Source: Actinomycetota bacterium (GTDB taxonomy: Bacteria; Actinomycetota; Actinomycetes; Propionibacteriales; Nocardioidaceae). Taken from it: a stretch of 8,081 nt of DNA. The notes beneath the pieces are model-generated. The model ran no database searches and was not told the DNA's origin. It saw only the letters and a list, made by a program, of their open reading frames with translations. Below are positions 5,882 through 8,081 of this stretch, in pieces. Every line of letters starts with the position of its first letter. Within the stretch, counting starts at the first letter, position 1. Made by a program: the position numbers and the translations under genes. Location: assembly GCA_009702305.1 (NCBI GenBank), contig WLIH01000096.1:1-8081 (forward strand), written 5' to 3'.

Positions 5882-7326
5882 GCGACCATCACCCGGCCCG
5901 GCCCCGGCCGCCCGCGGGGCGTGCTGTGGCGCACGACGTCCCAGGCCGCTGCGAGCCGCGAGACCGCGAGCTCGAGCTCGGCCACCGGACGGGTCCACGG
6001 CAGCCGGACGAACCGGTCGAGGCCGCCCTCGGCGGCGAAGACCGGTCCGGGCGCGACGATGACGCCGAGCCGCTCCGCCTCGTGGGCGAGGGCGGTCGCC
6101 AGGGCGTCCGGCAGCTCGCACCACAGGGCCAGGCCGCCGCCGGGCCGCACGAAGCGCCACTGCGGCAGCTGCTCGGCGACGGCGTCGAGCAGGGCCGCGC
6201 GTTGCGGTCGCAGGCGGTCGAGGTGCTCGGGCAGCACGTCGCCCCGGTCGAGCAGGCGTGCGAGCACCAGCTGCTCGAGCACCGGGGCGCCGAGATCGAG
6301 GGTGAGCCGGGCCTGGGTGAGTCGGTCCATCAGCCCGTGCGGTGCCCTGATCCAGCCGAGCCGCAGCCCGCCCCAGAAGCTCTTGCTGGCGCTGCCCAGC
6401 GTGATCGTCGACGGTGAGTGCGCGGCGAACGGCAGCGGCATGTCCTGACCGTCCAACGCGAGCGCCTGGTGGGCCTCGTCGACGACCGCGACGGTGCCGG
6501 CCCGACGCAGGTGGCCGGCGTACTCCTCACGCTGCTGGTCGCTCATCACCTGACCGGTGGGGTTCTGGAAGTCGGGGATGAGGTACGCCAGCGAGACGGG
6601 GGTGCGGGCGAGGGTGCTCGCCACGGCGGCCAGGTCCCAGCCGTCGGGATCGACGGGGAAGGCGACCAGGCGGGCGCCGGCGCGCCGGATCGCCTGGGTG
6701 GCGTTGGGATAGACCGGCGACTCCACCAGCACCCGCTGACCCGGTGCCGCGAAGGCCTGGGCGACGACCGCCGCGCCCGACAGCGCTCCGCTGGTCACCA
6801 TGATCTGGCCCGGGTCCGTCGGCAGTCCTCGGGCGGCGTAGGAGCGCGCGATCGCCGCCTGGAGCTGGGGCAGGCCGGCCGGGAAGTAGCCGTGCCCGCC
6901 GAGGTACGCCGGCAGCTCGGCCGCCGCCTCGGCGTACGCCGAGAGCAGGCCGGGCGGGGCGGAGGCCGCGGCGCAGTTGAGATCCAGAGCCTCGGCGTCG
7001 TCGGGGCTCGGCAGCAGCGCGCGGTCGTGCGAACGGCGTCGCCCGCCGGGCACCCGGGTGTAGGTGCCCGAGCCCTGACGGGCCTCGGCGAAGCCCGAGT
7101 CGCGCAGCGCGGCGTAGGCCCGGGTCACCGTGGTGCGGGAGACGCCGAGCGCCTCGGTCAACTCGCGCTCGCTGGGCAGCCGGGCGTCGTACCCGATCCG
7201 GCCGTCGCCGATGAGCAGCGTGAGGGCGTCGGCCAGCCCGGCGTAGGCGGGGGAGCGGTCGAAGTCGCCGACCAGGGCGGCGATCCGGCCCGCGGAGATC
7301 GAGGTGGCTGCGCTCATGCAGTCCAC
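5878..7326 (-). CDS. MocR-type GntR regulator with aminotransferase-fold domain (YczR-like)
   Basis: This encodes a 482-residue MocR-subfamily regulator. Residues about 27-92 form a GntR winged helix (LPSERELTEALGVSRTTVTR at 50-69, ending GSGTYTRV). A linker runs to about 115, then a fold-type-I PLP aminotransferase-like domain. That domain has the PLP lysine K315 in GSASKSFWGG, N255 in PDFQNPTG, D283 for the PLP pyridine nitrogen, and R441 as likely carboxylate-binding arginine. The usual tyrosine after D283 (DxxY) is H286 in VVDEAHQ. Such proteins sense PLP or a PLP-amino-acid adduct and control nearby genes. The divergent neighbour encodes a YczE-family membrane protein, so a YczR-like role is inferred. 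The start is uncertain: GTG 7326 has a -10-like AATCAT 6 nt upstream, while ATG 7317 would give 479 residues. Autoregulation is likely because the inverted repeat at 7335-7361 overlaps this -10. Confidence 0.9.
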   Translation of the reverse strand: MDCMSAATSISAGRIAALVGDFDRSPAYAGLADALTLLIGDGRIGYDARLPSERELTEALGVSRTTVTRAYAALRDSGFAEARQGSGTYTRVPGGRRRSHDRALLPSPDDAEALDLNCAAASAPPGLLSAYAEAAAELPAYLGGHGYFPAGLPQLQAAIARSYAARGLPTDPGQIMVTSGALSGAAVVAQAFAAPGQRVLVESPVYPNATQAIRRAGARLVAFPVDPDGWDLAAVASTLARTPVSLAYLIPDFQNPTGQVMSDQQREEYAGHLRRAGTVAVVDEAHQALALDGQDMPLPFAAHSPSTITLGSASKSFWGGLRLGWIRAPHGLMDRLTQARLTLDLGAPVLEQLVLARLLDRGDVLPEHLDRLRPQRAALLDAVAEQLPQWRFVRPGGGLALWCELPDALATALAHEAERLGVIVAPGPVFAAEGGLDRFVRLPWTRPVAELELAVSRLAAAWDVVRHSTPRGRPGPGRVMVA

Positions 7327-7334
7327 TGTTCCAT

Positions 7335-7361
7335 GATTGGCTATTCAAGACCAGGCCAATC
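7335..7361. promoter_or_regulatory. Inverted repeat, candidate MocR operator
   Basis: GATTGGC (7335-7341) and GCCAATC (7355-7361) are perfect 7-bp reverse complements separated by 13 nt. Their centres are 20 bp apart, about two helical turns, which suits a dimeric winged-helix protein. The repeat lies in the 52-bp region between the MocR and YczE genes. The near arm overlaps AATCAT (complement of 7333-7338), the candidate -10 of the MocR gene, 6 nt before GTG 7326. Binding by the MocR protein is inferred. Confidence 0.6.
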
Positions 7362-7378
7362 TCGGTCACGCTGGTGGG

Positions 7379-8044
7379 GTGACCGTCTCTACCGAGCCCA
7401 CCCCGCAGCTCGCCCGCCCGGCCCTCGCCGACCTGGGTCCGATCGCCCAGCTGCGCGCCGGGCGGCTCGCACGCCGCCTGCCCCAGCTCTACGTCGGCCT
7501 GGTGCTCTACGGCGTCTCGCTCGCGATGATGCTGCGCGGCGACCTCGGGCTGGCGCCGTGGGACGTGCTGCACTCGGGCGTGACCCGGCACGTGCCGCTC
7601 GACATCGGTCAGGTGCTGATCGTGGTCAGCTTCGTCGTGCTGGTGCTGTGGATCCCGCTGCGGGAGATGCCCGGCATCGGGACGATCTCCAACGCCGTCG
7701 TCATCGGTCTGGCCGCCGACGTGACGCTGGCGCTGCTCGACACGCCGTCCCCGCTCGCGGCCCGGGTCGCGCTGATGCTCGGCGGCATCGTGCTGTGCGC
7801 GCTGGCGACCGCCTGCTACATCGGCGCCCAGCTGGGGCGCGGTCCGCGCGACGGCCTGATGACCGGGCTGCACCGTCGCACCGGGCTGTCCCTGCGCCTG
7901 GTGCGCACCGGCCTCGAGGTGGCGGTGGTCGTGATCGGCCTGCTGCTCGGCGGGCACCTCGGCATCGGCACGGTGCTCTTCGCGCTCTCCATCGGGCCGC
8001 TGACCCAGGCCCTGCTGCCGGCGTTCGTCGTCGACCTCACGTGA
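7379..8044 (+). CDS. YczE-family integral membrane protein
   Basis: This encodes a 221-residue hydrophobic membrane protein of the YczE/YyaS/YitT type. After a hydrophilic, arginine-containing N-terminus (residues 1-35), about five or six membrane segments are visible near 37-55, 78-95, 101-120, 130-150, 177-191 and 195-216. Two family hallmarks are present: DLGLAPWDVLHSGVT (55-69) after the first segment and the loop GRGPRDGLMTGL (153-164). The biochemical role of the family is unknown. In Bacillus, yczE lies beside sfp and has been linked to lipopeptide production, but nothing here suggests that context. Start GTG 7379 gives a typical length. A TTG at 7337 is open in frame but would run through the inverted repeat. 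There is no convincing Shine-Dalgarno sequence: GGTGGG sits directly against the GTG, so the mRNA may be leaderless. Control by the divergent MocR protein is the natural inference. Confidence 0.9.
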   Translation: MTVSTEPTPQLARPALADLGPIAQLRAGRLARRLPQLYVGLVLYGVSLAMMLRGDLGLAPWDVLHSGVTRHVPLDIGQVLIVVSFVVLVLWIPLREMPGIGTISNAVVIGLAADVTLALLDTPSPLAARVALMLGGIVLCALATACYIGAQLGRGPRDGLMTGLHRRTGLSLRLVRTGLEVAVVVIGLLLGGHLGIGTVLFALSIGPLTQALLPAFVVDLT

Positions 8045-8081
8045 CCCGGCGCTAGTTTCCCGCAAACGGCCGGTGAGTCGG
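8045..8081 (+). other. Short intergenic end of window, possible promoter
   Basis: These 37 nt follow the YczE stop. TAGTTT (8053-8058) fits the actinobacterial -10 pattern TAnnnT. A minimal hairpin GTTT-CCCGC-AAAC (8055-8067) overlaps it, and a GTG lies at 8073-8075. Whether this is a promoter and start for a next gene cannot be decided from the truncated sequence. Confidence 0.2.

Noticed and set aside
4780..6417. Plus-strand open frame of 545 codons across the GNAT, GNAT-like and MocR genes.
   Set aside because: It crosses three identified genes in other frames and has arginine-rich shadow composition.
6527..8065. Minus-strand open frame of 512 codons opposite the YczE gene and overlapping the MocR gene.
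   Set aside because: It is a shadow of both real genes; its sequence shows only biased composition.

Overview
The window is GC-rich chromosomal DNA from an actinobacterium. The support is strong G/C preference at third codon positions, frequent GTG starts, few Shine-Dalgarno sequences, an IdeR/DtxR-type iron box and a PPOX-class (probably F420-linked) protein. The protein sequences look like Nocardioides or a relative, but that placement is a judgement from appearance, not from a search. Genes are densely packed. No stretch over 300 bases lacks a gene, and I see no tRNA, rRNA, CRISPR array, insertion sequence or phage gene.

Layout. (1) 1-180 is the 3' end of ilvC (ketol-acid reductoisomerase), closed by a perfect 16-bp hairpin at 195-230. 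(2) 278-985 encodes a FrnE-like DsbA-family thiol oxidoreductase. (3) 1030-4301 is a complete efeUOB iron-uptake operon: FTR1 permease EfeU, lipoprotein EfeO with cupredoxin and M75 imelysin domains, and Tat-exported DyP peroxidase EfeB. Its genes overlap by 8 nt or sit 1 nt apart, and a candidate IdeR/DtxR box at 987-1005 precedes it. (4) On the minus strand, a RimJ/RimL-type GNAT acetyltransferase (5265-4762) is followed 17 nt later by a PPOX-family protein (4744-4343); the pair converges on efeB. (5) 5318-5821 encodes a small GNAT-like protein divergent from the first GNAT gene. The 52-bp region between them has the same AATACT-N6-GTG arrangement in both directions and a central 8-5-8 palindrome. 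(6) A MocR-type regulator (7326-5878, minus) is divergent from a YczE-family membrane protein (7379-8044, plus), with a two-turn inverted repeat between them.

How the parts work together. EfeU, EfeO and EfeB form one envelope iron-import machine, and the box suggests it is repressed when iron is replete. The MocR/YczE pair matches a known association in which a PLP-fold GntR regulator sits beside, and probably controls, a YczE membrane protein gene. The remaining genes are ordinary housekeeping or accessory enzymes of unknown substrate. I found no clearly new multi-gene system. The items most worth following are the regulatory architectures: the iron box, the mirror-image probably leaderless promoter pair, the MocR operator candidate, and a convergent hairpin that contains both stop codons.
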